Shown here: piece by piece, positions 41,571-50,260 of the stretch
Layout: each line of letters begins with the position of its first letter
How positions within the stretch are numbered: the stretch's first letter is position 1
Assembly: GCA_934277945.1 (NCBI GenBank)
Contig: CAKQWA010000002.1
Span: forward strand, 62,001-126,000
DNA from: an uncultured Alphaproteobacteria bacterium
Lineage (GTDB): Bacteria; Pseudomonadota; Alphaproteobacteria; CAAGCB01; CAG-977
DNA: 64,000 bases
Reading direction: 5' to 3'
Program-made: the position numbers and the translations under genes
Notes under the pieces: model-generated
Seen by the model: only the letters and a program-made list of their open reading frames with translations
Databases searched by the model: none
What the model was told of the DNA's origin: nothing

Positions 41571-44500
41571 ATGGCAAAACAGAAACATTATCCCGACATT
41601 CAGGCGAAAGCGGATTTTCCCGCTTTGGAACAGGAAATCCTTGATTACTGGAAAAAGGACGAAACGTTCAAAAAGTCCGTCGCCTTGCGCGACGCGGGCG
41701 AAAAAGGCTCCAACGAATACGTCTTTTACGACGGTCCTCCGTTCGCGAACGGTCTGCCGCACTACGGGCATTTGGTGACGGGCTACGTCAAAGACATCAT
41801 CCCGCGCTACCAGACGATGCGCGGACACCGCGTCGACCGCCGCTTCGGGTGGGACTGCCACGGTCTGCCCGCCGAAATGGACACCGAGAAATTCCTCGGC
41901 ATTTCGGGGCGCGCCGCCATTTCCAAGTTCGGCATCGGCAAATTCAACGAAACGTGCCGCCAGCGCGTGCTGATGTACACGAACGAATGGGAACAGACCG
42001 TCACGCGCCAAGCGCGCTGGGTCGCGTTCGACAACGACTACAAAACCATGGATCTGCCTTACATGGAATCGATCATCTGGGCGTTCAAGGAATTGTACAA
42101 AAAAGGATTGATGTACGAAGGCGTGCGAATCCTGCCGTACAGTTGGGCGGCGGAAACCCCCGTGTCGAACTTTGAAACCCGCATGGACAACTGCTACCGC
42201 GAACGCGAAGACCCGTCCGTGACCATTATGTTCACGCTGAAAACGAACGAGGGCGAAAAGCCGACGAAAGTGCTGGCGTGGACGACGACTCCGTGGACTC
42301 TGCCGTCGAACTTGGCTTTGTGCGTGCGCGACGACATCGACTACGACGTGTACGAGGAAGACGGCACGCGCTACATTCTGGCGTCGGCTCTGGCGGGCAA
42401 GTACAAACGCGAACTGGCGAACGCGCAAAAGATTGAAACAATCAAAGGAGCGGATCTGGTCGGGCGCAAGTACGAACCGCTGTTCGACTATTTCAAGGAC
42501 ACGCCCAACGCGTTCCAAATCATTCACGCGGATTACGTTTCGACCGAAGACGGCACGGGCATCGTTCACATCGCCCCCGCGTTCGGCGAAGACGACATGA
42601 ACGCGTGCCGGCCTTACGGCATTCCCGTCATCTGCCCCGTAGACAGCAAAGGGTGCTTCACCAAAGCCGTCCCCGATTACGAGGGGATGCAGGTTTTCGA
42701 CACGAACGAACCGATTATCAAGCGTCTGAAAGCCGAAGGCAAACTGGTGCGCAAGGAAATGTACCGCCACAACTACCCGCATTGCTGGCGCACGGACACG
42801 CCGCTGATTTACAAGGCGATTAACAGTTGGTTCGTCAAAGTGACGGCTTTCCGCGACAAAATGGTGGCGAACAACCAGACGATCAACTGGATTCCCGAAC
42901 ACATTAAAAACGGGGCGATGGGGATGTGGCTGGAAGGCGCGCGCGACTGGTCGATTTCGCGCAATCGCTTCTGGGGCACGCCGATTCCCGTGTGGAAGTC
43001 GGACGATCCGAAATATCCGCGCGTCGACGTTTACGGCTCGATTGCCGAAATGGAAAAGGACTTCGGCGTGAAAATCACCGATTTGCACCGCCCGTTCATC
43101 GACACGCTGACGCGTCCGAACCCCGACGATCCGACGGGAAAATCGACGATGCGCCGCGTGGAAGACGTTTTGGACTGCTGGTTTGAATCGGGCTCCATGC
43201 CGTTCGCGCAAGTGCATTATCCGTTTGAAAACAAGGAATGGTTTGAAAACCACTCCCCCGCCGATTTCATTGTCGAATATCTGGCGCAAACGCGCGGCTG
43301 GTTCTACACGCTGATGGTCATGAGCACGGCTCTGTTCGACCGCGCGCCGTTCAAAACCTGCCTGTGCCACGGCGTCGTGCTGGACGAAAACCAGCAGAAA
43401 CTGTCCAAGCGTCTGCGCAACTACCCCGATCCGTCGGAAGTGTTCGACACGCTCGGGTCGGACGCGCTGCGCTGGTTTTTGGTGTCGTCGCCGATTCTGC
43501 GCGGCGGCAACCTGTCCATCGACCGCGAGGGCAAGGAAATCGCCAAAGCGTCGCGCAAAGCGTTGATTCCGCTGTGGAACGCGTTTTACTTCTTTACGCT
43601 GTACGCCAACGCGGAAGGCTTGAAAGCCAAAGAAATCCGCGATCCGAAAGACGTGCTTGACCGCTATGTGCTGGCGAAAACGCGCGATTTGATTAAAGGA
43701 TTGACCGAAAAACTGGACGCGTGCGACATTGTGGGCGCGTGCGCCGACGTTTCCGATTTTCTGGAAATCATGAACAACTGGTACATCCGCCGCTCGCGCG
43801 CGCGCTTCTGGGACACGGCGAACGGAACGGAAGCGTTCGACACGCTGTACACGGTTCTGGTCGCGCTGACCAAGGCGATCGCGCCTTTGCTGCCGCTGAC
43901 GTGCGAATACATCTATCGCGCGCTGACGGGCGAAGAAAGCGTGCATTTGACGGATTATCCCGATTACACGCAATTCAAGGCGCAGGACGCGCTGGTCGCC
44001 GACATGGATTTCGTGCGCGCGGTCTGCTCGACGGCGAAAGCGGTGCGCGAGGAAAACAAACTGCGCAACCGTCTGCCTTTGGCGTCGATGACCGTCGCCG
44101 GCAACAACGCGCAGCGTCTGAACGCCTACGCCGATTTGCTGAAAGACGAAGTGAACGTCAAGGAAGTGCGCCTTGTCAGCGACGTCGCGGCTTTGGCGGA
44201 CAATATGCTGTACATTTTCACGCCCGTCGTCGGCAAACGTTTGGGACGCTTCATGAAAGACATTCTGGCGGCGTCGAAAACGAACGACTGGACGAAGAAC
44301 GCCGACGGCACGCTGTCCATCGCCGGACAGACGCTGAACGCGGACGAATTCGAGTTGCGCTTGGTGCTGAAAGACGGCAACGCGGGTCAGGCTCTGCCCG
44401 ACAACACCGCCGTCGTCGTTTTGGACACGCAGGTGCGTCCCGAATTGGAACGCGAGGGCATCGCCCGCGACTTCGTGCGCGTCATTCAGCAAAAGCGCAA

Positions 44501-44702
44501 AGACAGCGGCTTTGACGTTTCCGACCGCATCAGCGTCGCTTACGCGTCGGACAGCGACGTTGTTTTGCAGGCGTTGAGCGAATACGCCGCTTACGTCAAG
44601 GAACAGGTGCTGGCGGCCTCGTTCGCGCAGACGGAAAACCTGACAGGCGACACCGAAGAAGTCGGCGATGCGAAAGTCACGTTCAAAATCGAAAAAGCGT
44701 AA
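41571..44702 (+). CDS. ileS: Isoleucyl-tRNA synthetase, eukaryotic-like (type 2)
   Basis: A 1043-residue class I synthetase. The HIGH motif appears as HYGH (residues 64-67) in the eukaryote-like context GPPFANGLPHYGHLVTG. RRFGWDCHGLPAEMDTEK and SWFVKVTAFRDKM follow, and the KMSKS loop is KLSKR at 610-614, before LRNYPDP. A CP1 editing domain lies between (TTPWTLPSNLAL). The C-terminal anticodon-binding part ends without the zinc finger of type 1 bacterial enzymes. These features fit the IleS2 group, which tends to be resistant to mupirocin. AAGGTGG precedes the ATG. Confidence 0.95.
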   Translation: MAKQKHYPDIQAKADFPALEQEILDYWKKDETFKKSVALRDAGEKGSNEYVFYDGPPFANGLPHYGHLVTGYVKDIIPRYQTMRGHRVDRRFGWDCHGLPAEMDTEKFLGISGRAAISKFGIGKFNETCRQRVLMYTNEWEQTVTRQARWVAFDNDYKTMDLPYMESIIWAFKELYKKGLMYEGVRILPYSWAAETPVSNFETRMDNCYREREDPSVTIMFTLKTNEGEKPTKVLAWTTTPWTLPSNLALCVRDDIDYDVYEEDGTRYILASALAGKYKRELANAQKIETIKGADLVGRKYEPLFDYFKDTPNAFQIIHADYVSTEDGTGIVHIAPAFGEDDMNACRPYGIPVICPVDSKGCFTKAVPDYEGMQVFDTNEPIIKRLKAEGKLVRKEMYRHNYPHCWRTDTPLIYKAINSWFVKVTAFRDKMVANNQTINWIPEHIKNGAMGMWLEGARDWSISRNRFWGTPIPVWKSDDPKYPRVDVYGSIAEMEKDFGVKITDLHRPFIDTLTRPNPDDPTGKSTMRRVEDVLDCWFESGSMPFAQVHYPFENKEWFENHSPADFIVEYLAQTRGWFYTLMVMSTALFDRAPFKTCLCHGVVLDENQQKLSKRLRNYPDPSEVFDTLGSDALRWFLVSSPILRGGNLSIDREGKEIAKASRKALIPLWNAFYFFTLYANAEGLKAKEIRDPKDVLDRYVLAKTRDLIKGLTEKLDACDIVGACADVSDFLEIMNNWYIRRSRARFWDTANGTEAFDTLYTVLVALTKAIAPLLPLTCEYIYRALTGEESVHLTDYPDYTQFKAQDALVADMDFVRAVCSTAKAVREENKLRNRLPLASMTVAGNNAQRLNAYADLLKDEVNVKEVRLVSDVAALADNMLYIFTPVVGKRLGRFMKDILAASKTNDWTKNADGTLSIAGQTLNADEFELRLVLKDGNAGQALPDNTAVVVLDTQVRPELEREGIARDFVRVIQQKRKDSGFDVSDRISVAYASDSDVVLQALSEYAAYVKEQVLAASFAQTENLTGDTEEVGDAKVTFKIEKA

Positions 44703-44717
44703 GGCTCTTTCAACCGG

Positions 44718-44750
44718 AAAGCCCCCGACATCGAATCGGGGGCTTTTTTA
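44718..44750 (+). terminator. Rho-independent terminator of ileS
   Basis: Stem GAAAGCCCCCGA / TCGGGGGCTTTTTT around a seven-base loop, 16 bp after the stop codon. Confidence 0.92.
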
Positions 44751-44800
44751 TCGGGCAAAAGCGGCGGATTGCCGTGCCGTCCGGCGAACCGGAAAACGCG

Positions 44801-45475
44801 TCACTTCAAAACGGATTTCATGTAGCGCGGCGCGGTGTCGTCCGGCGCGGGCGCGGCGAACGGCTTTCCCGTCAAAGCGGACAGGGCGAGCGCGTATTCC
44901 GCGTCTTGCAGGCGCAACGCCTCGAAATTGTAAAGCACCATCATTTTGGCGCGCATATCGTTCAATTCGTCCTTGTCGTAGGCTTTTTTGTTTTTCGGGA
45001 CAAGTTCGACAAAGTACGAGTCGCGGTCGTATTCCATATATTTTGAATCGGGGAAAAGATCGATGACCGACGTGACGATGCCCGCGCCGTACGCCGTCGT
45101 CGCAATCGTCAGCAGGAACGGATAGCCGCACCCCGTCGGATTTTTGTCGCCGTCGTCGTCAAAGTGCGAATAAGCCACGCCCTCGCATTTTCCGGAAGAA
45201 ACGTCCGTCGCGTACGAAAAAACGCCATGCCGCCGCCCTTTTTTATAATGCGATTCCGTCGGCAGAGTCACGGGCTTGTAGCCTTTTTTGCGCACGGAGA
45301 TTTTCGCGCGGTCTTCGCCCGACACTTCGCGCATGAACGGCGTTTCCCCGACGATTTTATCGCCAACCCACACGTCCGCCGTCACGTTCGAGTCGATGAA
45401 CACCCACTTTTTTTCCGTCGGCGCGCAGGCGCAAAGGGACAGCGACAAAATCAAAGATGTTAAGATTTTCCTCAT
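44801..45475 (-). CDS. PEGA-domain lipoprotein
   Basis: A 224-residue lipoprotein with lipobox LCAC near residues 14-17. After it comes one PEGA-type beta unit: VTADVWVGDKIVGETPFMRE...ISVRKKGYKPV, which matches the D--IG-TP--------I---GY pattern. The rest includes SGKCEGVAYSHFDDDGD, a hydrophobic segment (FLLTIATTAYGAGIVTSVI) and a helical end. PEGA domains bind surface structures or sit in envelope assemblies; the exact role is unknown. Its ATG overlaps the stop codon of the upstream PEGA protein gene by 4 bp (ATGA), so the two are a translationally coupled pair. Confidence 0.72.
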   Translation of the reverse strand: MRKILTSLILSLSLCACAPTEKKWVFIDSNVTADVWVGDKIVGETPFMREVSGEDRAKISVRKKGYKPVTLPTESHYKKGRRHGVFSYATDVSSGKCEGVAYSHFDDDGDKNPTGCGYPFLLTIATTAYGAGIVTSVIDLFPDSKYMEYDRDSYFVELVPKNKKAYDKDELNDMRAKMMVLYNFEALRLQDAEYALALSALTGKPFAAPAPDDTAPRYMKSVLK

Positions 45476-47619
45476 TTCGCCCCCTTTTCAAAAGACAGAC
45501 GGACGGACTTCACGTCGGACGCTTTCACGTTCTTAAAATAAATCGGCGTGACATACTGTTGCGGATTGGCGTTGACGCGCGGAACAAAAGCGACGGCGAT
45601 TTTGCCTTTCGTTTCAAATTTCGACACGCCGAACAGAATCTTCTGCGTAATTGTCCGCCCGTTTTTCAGCGTGATTTCAATGACAAGCAAACGCTCTTTT
45701 TCATTCGGCACGGACGTGTCGATCGCCAATTCCTTGGGCGCGATCAGCACGTGCGCGTCGGCATCCGTATCGGTGTTCGCCCGCGCGGCGTCTTTCAAAT
45801 CCTCCAACAGCCAGACGGAACTGACGTCCTGCTTGTACGAGCGTTTTTCCATAATCGTTTCATAGTTTTTATCAACGCCCGCTTCGATTTCGTACGTGAC
45901 GGTACGCTTTGGCAGTTCGTAGGACACGGCGCAGCGCTGATTCAGTTTCGGAGGCACTTTTTTCGCGCATTTCGGCACTTTTTTCCAAGAACATTTTTTC
46001 TCCATAATCGGCGTGTTGCCGTACCAGTGCTTTTCTTCGCCGACTTTCACGTCCCTGCATTCCTGCTTTTTCGTGTACGATTGTAGCAGGCAGTGCTTTT
46101 CGGTCGCGCCGGCGCACTCAAAAAGGATGTCGCCGCTTTTTTCCTTGAATTCAAGCACTTTTGCCAATTTCAGCACTTCTTTGACAAACAGGTTTTCGTA
46201 CGCCGCGCCGTCAAAGAAAACGCGCGCGTAAACAACCAGATTGTCGCCGTCCTGCGCGTACGAAACCGCCGCCCGCAACAGATTGTCCGTGTAATCCCAC
46301 TTCATCAGCGCTTTGACGTAATCGTTCAATTTCGCGGCGTTCGGAATGACGGGTCTTGTTTTGGGCAAAAGCGTCAGTTCAAATTCGTGATTCTTGTCCG
46401 TCAGCGGCGTGGCGACGTTGCGTTTCGCGCGCTTTTTCACGACCGGCGCGGGAATGTCGGCAAGCGGCGTTTCCTTGTCCAACAGCACAATGCCGGCGTA
46501 ATCGGAATCTTTGGACAGAGAGGCGTGCACGGGCGCGGTTTGCCCGCCAACCGCCGTAAATTCGCCCTTTTCCTCCAAATATCCCGCTTTGTAGATTTTA
46601 TAGGCGTGCCGTCCGCGCGCGATTTCCTTTTTCAGCGGTTTCGCGCCCGTTTCGCCGATTTTTTCGCCGTCAACGAAAACCGAAGCCCCTTGCGGCAGGG
46701 ACGTAAAGGACGCGAACGCGGATTTTTCGGTCATTTGCGCCATAAAAGTTTTGTTGTCGTCTTCGCGAGTCAACCCCGACAAAGACAGCGCGTATTCGTA
46801 AAATTCGTCGTTTTTCAGCACAATCGTATTATCGGTGTCCAGCCGGATTGTCAGCGTGCGGGGCGTATCGCCCTGCTTGACGCCGTTCAGGAAGATTTGC
46901 GCGTCCTCGCCGCCCGCCGTTTCGACATTGACGCGGATTTTGGCGACTTCCAACTGCGCGACGACCGCCGTCGTCTGTTTTGTTTCCACGGAGATTTTCT
47001 TGGAAAAGCGTTTGTAAAGCGGGTGGTCGATTTCCAAAACGTGCTTGCCGTTTTCCCAGTTGATTTTGACGTTGGATTTGTTTTGCGACACCAGTTGCCC
47101 GTCAATGTAAACGGACGCGTCGCGCACGGGGAACGTCGTCAAATCGACCACTCCCGAAGACGAACTGCGCACGCCCGCACTGTCTTTTTTCTCCGGCTTT
47201 TTTTCTTTCAGGCGTTTCTTTTCCGCCGCGATTTCCTTTTTGGAATACGAGCAAAGCACCCACGCCTCCCACGCGGTTTTGCCTTTCAGCGTGTACGTTT
47301 TTTCCGCCCTGAATCCGACCAGACGCGCCGCCATTTTCTCCGTCGAGTGCGCCGCCAGATCAACGGCGGACAAATCTTCGTACACGGACTGAAAATACTC
47401 GAACTCCATACCGAAATTGTCGGTAATGGCGCGTTTGACGGCGTTTGTTTCCGCGCCGTCCGACGCTTCCTTGCGCGTCTTGCCGTTCGCGTATCCGACG
47501 TAATACTTCGCCGTCGCGGAATCTTTGGGGACGCTTTCGACCCAAGCGGGCGCTTCGGCGGCGGCAAAAGCGGCGGGCGAAATCAACAAACTTAAAAACA
47601 GGGCTAAAACGACTGACAT
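45472..47619 (-). CDS. Secreted protein with LPP20-like and tandem PEGA domains
   Basis: A 715-residue exported protein. The signal peptide begins MSVVLALFLSLLISPAAFA. Residues about 22-140 resemble LPP20-type surface domains (YYVGYANGKTRKEASDGAETNA). Two or three PEGA-like beta units follow (for example SVYIDGQLVSQNKSNVKI and SVFVDGEKIGETGAKPL...RHAYKIYKAGYLEEK). After residue 400 comes a part with several cysteines (LFECAGATEKHCLL, KKCSWKKVPKCAKK). The start at 47619 is chosen for the signal peptide; the frame stays open 168 bp further upstream. It makes an operon with the PEGA lipoprotein. Confidence 0.66.
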   Translation of the reverse strand: MSVVLALFLSLLISPAAFAAAEAPAWVESVPKDSATAKYYVGYANGKTRKEASDGAETNAVKRAITDNFGMEFEYFQSVYEDLSAVDLAAHSTEKMAARLVGFRAEKTYTLKGKTAWEAWVLCSYSKKEIAAEKKRLKEKKPEKKDSAGVRSSSSGVVDLTTFPVRDASVYIDGQLVSQNKSNVKINWENGKHVLEIDHPLYKRFSKKISVETKQTTAVVAQLEVAKIRVNVETAGGEDAQIFLNGVKQGDTPRTLTIRLDTDNTIVLKNDEFYEYALSLSGLTREDDNKTFMAQMTEKSAFASFTSLPQGASVFVDGEKIGETGAKPLKKEIARGRHAYKIYKAGYLEEKGEFTAVGGQTAPVHASLSKDSDYAGIVLLDKETPLADIPAPVVKKRAKRNVATPLTDKNHEFELTLLPKTRPVIPNAAKLNDYVKALMKWDYTDNLLRAAVSYAQDGDNLVVYARVFFDGAAYENLFVKEVLKLAKVLEFKEKSGDILFECAGATEKHCLLQSYTKKQECRDVKVGEEKHWYGNTPIMEKKCSWKKVPKCAKKVPPKLNQRCAVSYELPKRTVTYEIEAGVDKNYETIMEKRSYKQDVSSVWLLEDLKDAARANTDTDADAHVLIAPKELAIDTSVPNEKERLLVIEITLKNGRTITQKILFGVSKFETKGKIAVAFVPRVNANPQQYVTPIYFKNVKASDVKSVRLSFEKGAK

Positions 47620-47649
47620 GGTACAAAATCCGGCAGTAAAAAACCGTTT

Positions 47650-47678
47650 GAGTATAGACCGATTTTCATACGCGGGCA
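47650..47678 (-). promoter_or_regulatory. Sigma-70 promoter of the PEGA operon
   Basis: Minus strand TTGCCC (47678-47673), 17-bp spacer, TATACT (47655-47650), 31 bp before the start codon. On the other strand TATAAT at 47684-47689 may serve the divergent gene at 47766; its -35 is weak. Confidence 0.6.
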
Positions 47679-47765
47679 ACCGTATATAATCAAAAACGCG
47701 TCCCCGATTTCCCAGCTTAAAAAATCCGCGCATTCGTGGTGCAATAATAAAAAAAGGAGGCGCAA

Positions 47766-48074
47766 ATGGTGAATGTTCGTGAAACAAGAAGAATCAACAT
47801 CCGCGAAACAAACGAGGACGTGTTCGGACCGCCCGTCAATCCGCACGAAACCGCGCAATTCGTGAAAGACAAAATCGACGTGTTCACAATGAACGCGCCC
47901 GCCATGGTCGAAAAACTGCTGAAAGACGCGGAGGGCAACGCGGCTTTGGCTTTGCACCGGCTGATGCGGCATATGCACAACGTCGCGGCGGGAACGGCGC
48001 TGAACACGGCGTCGCTGAAACTGGCGAAAATCCGTTTGGAAGAAATGACGAAACAGGTTAAAAGAAAACCGTAA
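47766..48074 (+). CDS. Small protein of unknown function
   Basis: A 102-residue basic, soluble, mostly helical protein with no family I recognise. It starts VNVRETRRINIRETNEDVFG and has a central KLLKDAEGNAALALHRLMRHMHNVA stretch with several histidines. An excellent ribosome binding site (AAAGGAGG) lies 5 bp before the ATG at 47766. The cupin gene follows after 15 bp, so the two form a small operon. Confidence 0.65.
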   Translation: MVNVRETRRINIRETNEDVFGPPVNPHETAQFVKDKIDVFTMNAPAMVEKLLKDAEGNAALALHRLMRHMHNVAAGTALNTASLKLAKIRLEEMTKQVKRKP

Positions 48075-48089
48075 CAAACGGAGAAAGCC

Positions 48090-48413
48090 ATGTACAAAAA
48101 CATCGACAAGGAAACAGTCTTGAATCTGGCGGAGTTGACGGATTATCAGGACGGGCAGATCGTCAGCAAAACGCTGGTGCAAAACGAAAAAATCAGCATC
48201 ACGCTGTTCGCGTTCGACAAAGGCGAAGAAATCTCGACGCACGAATCGGACGGCGACGCGCTCGTTACCGTGCTGGACGGCACGGGACGCTTTACGGTCG
48301 GCGCAAACGTGTTCGTTTTAAAGCAGGGCGACTCGATTGTCATGCCGCGCCGCCTGCCTCACGCCGTTTTCGCGCAGGAACGCTTTAAAATGCAGTTGAC
48401 CGTGTCGTTTTGA
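48090..48413 (+). CDS. Cupin-domain protein
   Basis: A 107-residue single-domain cupin. The first motif is seen as FDKGEEISTHESDGDALVTV (the usual G-x5-HxH-x3,4-E is reduced to HESDGD), and the second as GDSIVMPRRLPHAVFA with one histidine. The fold is clear, but the first motif keeps fewer metal ligands than usual, so metal binding may be weak. Small cupins of this kind act as isomerases, dioxygenases or sensors; no function can be assigned. GGAGAAAG precedes the ATG. Confidence 0.85.
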   Translation: MYKNIDKETVLNLAELTDYQDGQIVSKTLVQNEKISITLFAFDKGEEISTHESDGDALVTVLDGTGRFTVGANVFVLKQGDSIVMPRRLPHAVFAQERFKMQLTVSF

Positions 48414-48452
48414 CGCATTGTGCTTTTCTTATCGCGCGATTTGACATATAGT

Positions 48453-48486
48453 CCCCGAAAACACTTTCTTTTTCGGGGCTTTTTTT
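48453..48486 (+). terminator. Terminator hairpin that also holds the next gene's ribosome binding site
   Basis: Stem CCCCGAAAA (48453-48461) / TTTTCGGGG (48470-48478), then C and seven T residues up to the ATG at 48487. It ends the cupin unit. The GGGG in its 3' arm is the only Shine-Dalgarno-like sequence for the deaminase gene. Confidence 0.72.
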
Positions 48487-49737
48487 ATGAGCATTTTAAT
48501 TAAAAACGTTCTTTTAAACGGCGCGCGAACGGATATTCTCGTCAATAACGGACGGTTTGAAAAAATCGGCAAATTGCAGGGCGCGCGTGCGGACGAAATT
48601 TTCGACGGCGAAGACAAGGCGATTCTGCCCGCGTTTTACAATATGCACACGCATTGCGCCATGAACCTTTTGAAAGGCTACGGCGACGACAAAGACTTGT
48701 TCGACTGGCTGTCCGGCGACATCTGGCCCGCGGAGGACAAACTGACCGCGCGCGACATCTACGTCGGCACGAAAGCCGGCATCGCGGAAATGATCCGCTC
48801 CGGCACGGTCGGCTTCAACGATATGTATTTTGAACAGCCCTCGATTATGCAAGCCGCCGCCGAAGCGGGCGTGCGCGCGAAAGTCGCTTTTGTCGAAGTG
48901 GACAATTTCGACGCCAAACAGCGCGACATGAAAATCAAAGGCACGGCGGATTTTCTGGCTCTGCCCGTCCCCGCCCCCGAACGCGTGCAAAAGCAGATCG
49001 GCGTGCACGCGGTTTACACGTCGTCAGAGGAAATGATGGATTTGGCGCGAAAGACCGCGCGCGAAAACGCCATGAGCCTGCACATTCACGCGTGCGAAAC
49101 GAAAAAGGAAGTCGACGATTGCTTTGAAAAGTACGGCTGTTCCCCGATCGAACTGTTCGCCAAGCACGGCTTGCTGGGCGAAAACACGGTCTTGGCGCAC
49201 GCGGTTTGGGTGAACGACAAAGATATTGAACTGGTTGTCGAAACAAAGACGGTTTTGTGCGCGAATCCGTCGTCGAACCTGAAACTGTGTTCGGGAATCA
49301 TGCCTTTCGACAAACTGCAAAAAGCGGGATGCCGCCTGACGCTCGGCACGGACGGCGCATCGTCGAACAACGCGCTGAATATGCTGTTTGAAATGAAAAT
49401 GCTGGCGCTCGCCTCGAAAATTCAAAGCGGCGATCCGAAAGCCGCCAACGCGCAGGACGTGTTCGACGTCGCGTCCAAAAACGGCGCGCGGGCGTTCGGC
49501 GTCGACGCGGGCGAAATCGCCGAGGGAAAAACCGCCGACTGCGTGCTGGTCGATTTGACCAACCCGTTTTTAACCCCGCGCTACAACCTGACTTCAAACA
49601 TGGTGTACAGCGCAGACACGTCGTGCGTCGATTCCGTCATCTGCGCCGGCGCGTTCGTCATGAAAAACCGCGTCATCGACTGGGAGCGCGATATTTTAAA
49701 CGAAGCGCGCGACATTGCGAACCGCTTGAAAAAGTGA
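48487..49737 (+). CDS. Amidohydrolase of the adenosine-type deaminase group (MTA/SAH deaminase-like)
   Basis: A 416-residue zinc hydrolase. Metal-site features are HTH at residues 54-56, HIHACET in the middle and GTDGASSNN near residue 285; the ALAHAVWV-type histidine is present as VLAHAVWVND. This combination fits MtaD/SAH deaminase-type enzymes of the TatD-like ATZ/TRZ subfamily, which deaminate 5'-methylthioadenosine and S-adenosylhomocysteine. Other aminohydrolases of the group act on guanine or triazines, so the substrate is not certain. The Shine-Dalgarno sequence is probably the GGGG in the hairpin directly upstream. Confidence 0.85.
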   Translation: MSILIKNVLLNGARTDILVNNGRFEKIGKLQGARADEIFDGEDKAILPAFYNMHTHCAMNLLKGYGDDKDLFDWLSGDIWPAEDKLTARDIYVGTKAGIAEMIRSGTVGFNDMYFEQPSIMQAAAEAGVRAKVAFVEVDNFDAKQRDMKIKGTADFLALPVPAPERVQKQIGVHAVYTSSEEMMDLARKTARENAMSLHIHACETKKEVDDCFEKYGCSPIELFAKHGLLGENTVLAHAVWVNDKDIELVVETKTVLCANPSSNLKLCSGIMPFDKLQKAGCRLTLGTDGASSNNALNMLFEMKMLALASKIQSGDPKAANAQDVFDVASKNGARAFGVDAGEIAEGKTADCVLVDLTNPFLTPRYNLTSNMVYSADTSCVDSVICAGAFVMKNRVIDWERDILNEARDIANRLKK

Positions 49738-49738
49738 C

Positions 49739-50200
49739 CTACGGCGCGTCAATGTCGTTTTTCAAACGCTCGACGCTCGGCGTGTTTTTGTAGCGGAGGA
49801 ATTTGTACCCCGCTTCGTGAAACACCTCCTCGCTGGTCAATTTTTTCAATTTCTTTTTTTCCTGCGGCGTTTCGTCGAACTTAATCAGGCAAAACGGCGT
49901 CAGGGAATCGTCGCACAAAACGAAATCGACGCGGCAGCCCTGAAAACGCAAAAGCATTCTGGCTTTTTCTTTCGCGTTTTTCTTGCGGCTGTCCAGCAGG
50001 TCGCCGTACGGAACCTGCGAGAAAATCAACGCTTCGGGATACGCTTCACGCAATCGCTTGAACATATTTTTACGCGACGTCGACAAAAACGTTTTTTTGC
50101 ACAAACGCCGCTCGTCTTTCTTTCTGTCGGCGATGCGGTAGTAGATTTCCGACCCGCCGACCACGGCGACAAACACCGCCAGCACACACCATATATACAT
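49739..50200 (-). CDS. Membrane-anchored DUF2726-like protein
   Basis: A 153-residue protein: an N-terminal hydrophobic span (residues about 2-17), then a cytoplasmic domain of the DUF2726 type with FLSTSRKNMFKRLREAYPEALIFSQVPYGDLL, the RVDFVLCDDSLTPFCLIKFDE stretch and a Lys-rich end. The last part resembles the nuclease-fold motif D...E-x-K (DFVL...LIKFDE), which in DUF2726 proteins is related to restriction-endonuclease-like domains. The start at 50200 has AAAGGAGG upstream. The function is unknown. Confidence 0.65.
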   Translation of the reverse strand: MYIWCVLAVFVAVVGGSEIYYRIADRKKDERRLCKKTFLSTSRKNMFKRLREAYPEALIFSQVPYGDLLDSRKKNAKEKARMLLRFQGCRVDFVLCDDSLTPFCLIKFDETPQEKKKLKKLTSEEVFHEAGYKFLRYKNTPSVERLKNDIDAP

Positions 50201-50260
50201 GACAGACCTCCTTTGCGGGAGTTGCACTATATACAGGATACCACAATCGGCGGGCGGATT

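Noticed and set aside
41481..44492. 1003-codon frame opposite ileS
   Set aside because: Antisense shadow of a clearly recognised synthetase gene.
48421..48486. SAH or purine riboswitch before the deaminase gene
   Set aside because: Only about 70 bp are available, filled by one simple hairpin with a T run; none of the known conserved cores is visible.
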